Assembly (NCBI RefSeq): GCF_003384725.1
Contig: NZ_QNVV01000004.1
Coordinates: forward strand, 1 to 64,000
Direction: 5' to 3'
Source of the DNA: Chryseobacterium pennipullorum
Lineage (GTDB): Bacteria > Bacteroidota > Bacteroidia > Flavobacteriales > Weeksellaceae
Length of the DNA: 64,000 nt
Position numbers and translations under genes: made by a program. Of this stretch, positions 62,771 through 64,000 are shown one piece after another. The notes beneath the pieces were generated by a model that saw only the letters and a program-made list of their open reading frames with translations, searched no databases and was not told the origin of the DNA. How positions within the stretch are numbered: the first letter of the stretch is position 1; the number at the start of each line of letters is the position of its first letter.

Positions 62771-63871
62771 ATGAGAATTATTAACTTTCTAAGCATGGTC
62801 CTGCCCACTCTTATTTTTGCCCAGAGTGGAAACGTAGGGATCAACACGACAACACCGGATCCCAGTGCGATTCTACACATTGAAAATTTCAAAGGAACCC
62901 CTGCTTCTGCAACAGCCACGGTATCAGGGGGAGCTATCACCGGTGTGAGCATTACCAATGGGGGAAGTGGCTATACTACGGTACCAACAGTCAATTTTTA
63001 TGGTGGAGGTTCTGTCATTAGCGGTGGAACAAAAGCTCAGGCTACAGCTGTGATCACTAATGGGGTTGTAACAGGAATTACCGTGACCAACGGAGGAGCG
63101 GGATATACCAATGCTCCCTCAGTCATTATTTCCGGAGGAAATAAAGGGATTCTGTTCCCTAACCTCAATATTGTGAATATCAACAGTACAACGAGTCCGG
63201 TATCATCCCCTGCCAACGGTCTTATAGGATTTAACGGAGGGACCAACAGCAATACCAAAGCGCTGCATTTTTTTAATGCTGCTGCCAGCCAATGGCAGAG
63301 TGTTACTGATGCAGAAAACACTCCGAAAGTTGCCTACCTTGATTTTGAAATGCCCGTATTATCGCTTCTTGATAATACGATAGCGGGAGGAAGTGCCCCT
63401 TTACTCAAAAACCGGCCTTCTATTTCAGGAGTTTCCAATATTATCGGATTCAATGTAAGATCCAATCAGGCCTCCAGCTATTCGCTGATCCTCCCTGCCG
63501 GCAGTTATCTTGTAGAAGTAAACCTCAATCTAAATTCTCCGCCTGAAAGTCCTGCCGGGCAGGGAGGAACAGCTCCCCTCTCAGGCAGCAGCTATTATCT
63601 GATGGGATATTTTATAGATTTCTATAATGACACCTATAATAATACGAGCGGGCTGTTTACTTCAGGAGCCAGTTCAAGAAAGGAAATTCCTATCGTATCA
63701 AAAATCAATACCAATCATTTAGCCACATGGTCTTACTATTATACAGTGCCTGCCAATGCTAATATTGATGGAGCATTAAGGCTTAATCTTGGCAGAATGC
63801 AGAACAGTACATTTTATGACGCTGTCAATGTCATTCCTACTGGATCATATATTAAAATATCCAAACTTTAA
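62771..63871 (+). CDS. Secreted glycine-rich repeat protein
   Basis: A 366-residue secreted protein with a signal peptide (about residues 1-18, LPTLIFAQS). After GNVGINTTTPDPSAILHIEN, a motif also found in related surface proteins, come two 35-residue repeats (46-80 and 88-123) with the pattern ATAxVxxGxxTGxxxTNGGxGYTxxPxVxxxGG, likely beta-structured. The rest has two further beta-rich parts (IIGFNVRSNQASSYSLILPAG, ATWSYYYTVPANANIDG). I see no T9SS sorting domain, so the anchoring mode is unclear. A related gene starts 9 bp after the stop, suggesting a family of tandem copies. Confidence 0.85.
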   Translation: MRIINFLSMVLPTLIFAQSGNVGINTTTPDPSAILHIENFKGTPASATATVSGGAITGVSITNGGSGYTTVPTVNFYGGGSVISGGTKAQATAVITNGVVTGITVTNGGAGYTNAPSVIISGGNKGILFPNLNIVNINSTTSPVSSPANGLIGFNGGTNSNTKALHFFNAAASQWQSVTDAENTPKVAYLDFEMPVLSLLDNTIAGGSAPLLKNRPSISGVSNIIGFNVRSNQASSYSLILPAGSYLVEVNLNLNSPPESPAGQGGTAPLSGSSYYLMGYFIDFYNDTYNNTSGLFTSGASSRKEIPIVSKINTNHLATWSYYYTVPANANIDGALRLNLGRMQNSTFYDAVNVIPTGSYIKISKL

Positions 63872-63880
63872 AAAAACATT

Positions 63881-64000
63881 ATGAAAAGAAATTATATGCT
63901 GCTATTTTTAAGCATCGCTCAGATGATATGTGCACAAGTTGCTATCGGGAAAACTACCGTAAGCAGCTCTGCGGTATTAGATGTCTCAGAGTCCACCAAT
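63881..64000 (+). CDS. Start of a related secreted protein (partial)
   Basis: The first 40 codons of a gene cut by the window end. A signal peptide is followed by VAIGKTTVSSSAVLDVSES, which parallels NVGINTTTPDPSAILHIEN of the preceding protein. It is most likely a paralog of that gene, with the rest outside the window. The gap of 9 bp indicates co-transcription. Confidence 0.85.
   Translation, partial: MKRNYMLLFLSIAQMICAQVAIGKTTVSSSAVLDVSESTN

Overview
The window looks like a chromosomal segment of a flavobacterium close to Chryseobacterium (Weeksellaceae). The evidence is low GC, Bacteroidota-type promoters (a -7 box TAnnTTTG), very few Shine-Dalgarno sites, many lipoproteins, a complete type IX secretion (T9SS) core operon gldK-gldL-gldM-gldN with glmS and DUF4270 upstream, and typical T9SS cargo. 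I see no rRNA operon, CRISPR array, prophage or transposase. The content is mostly core genome, with a few accessory or degenerate genes.

Layout. 0.4-6.7 kb: tripartite RND efflux operon (adaptor, pump, outer-membrane channel; minus strand), preceded by a small membrane protein. 7.3-8.2 kb: two small lipoproteins. 8.3-8.6 kb: first copy of a dispersed intergenic repeat; the second copy is at 20.5-20.8 kb. 8.8-10.1 kb: SemiSWEET transporter and FAD oxidoreductase. 10.2-19.4 kb: minus-strand T9SS locus, in transcription order a GT5-like glycogen-synthase fragment, a DUF4270 lipoprotein, glmS, gldK, gldL, gldM and gldN, ending at a strong terminator. 19.6-23.1 kb: panC, a complete tRNA unit (Lys-Leu-Lys with promoter and terminator), aroK, an S4 RNA-binding protein and an FKBP-like lipoprotein. 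23.2-29.9 kb: FMN glutamate-synthase-like protein, mtaB, a DinB-like protein, a large T9SS type B cargo protein and an orphan PD-(D/E)XK-like protein. 30.1-35.6 kb: short alpha-glucan phosphorylase lacking the usual PLP lysine, two small conserved proteins, a dipeptidyl peptidase IV and a secreted hypothetical. 35.7-41.8 kb: three POT-family peptide transporters with a DUF1016 nuclease between the second and third. 41.9-44.7 kb: thioredoxin-like protein and recG. 44.7-46.3 kb: an intergenic region with a long hairpin, then an AraC regulator overlapping a receiver protein that lacks its phosphorylatable aspartate. 46.6-52.9 kb: GNAT, dapA, and a four-gene operon encoding a split 5'-nucleotidase, porZ and recO. 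52.9-62.3 kb: GH63-like glucosidase, SDR dehydrogenase, GNAT, DUF1684, GMC oxidoreductase, ANT(6)-like nucleotidyltransferase and mqo. 62.8 kb to the end: secreted glycine-rich repeat protein and the start of a related one.

Functional links. GldK-N and PorZ are parts of one secretion and attachment system that exports and anchors cargo such as the type B protein here. DPP IV, which releases dipeptides in the periplasm, lies next to three peptide/proton symporters, which suggests a peptide-feeding module. GlmS supplies glucosamine-6-phosphate for envelope sugars in the same operon as the secretion core. Functions are inferred from recognised motifs and family knowledge; no database search was run.
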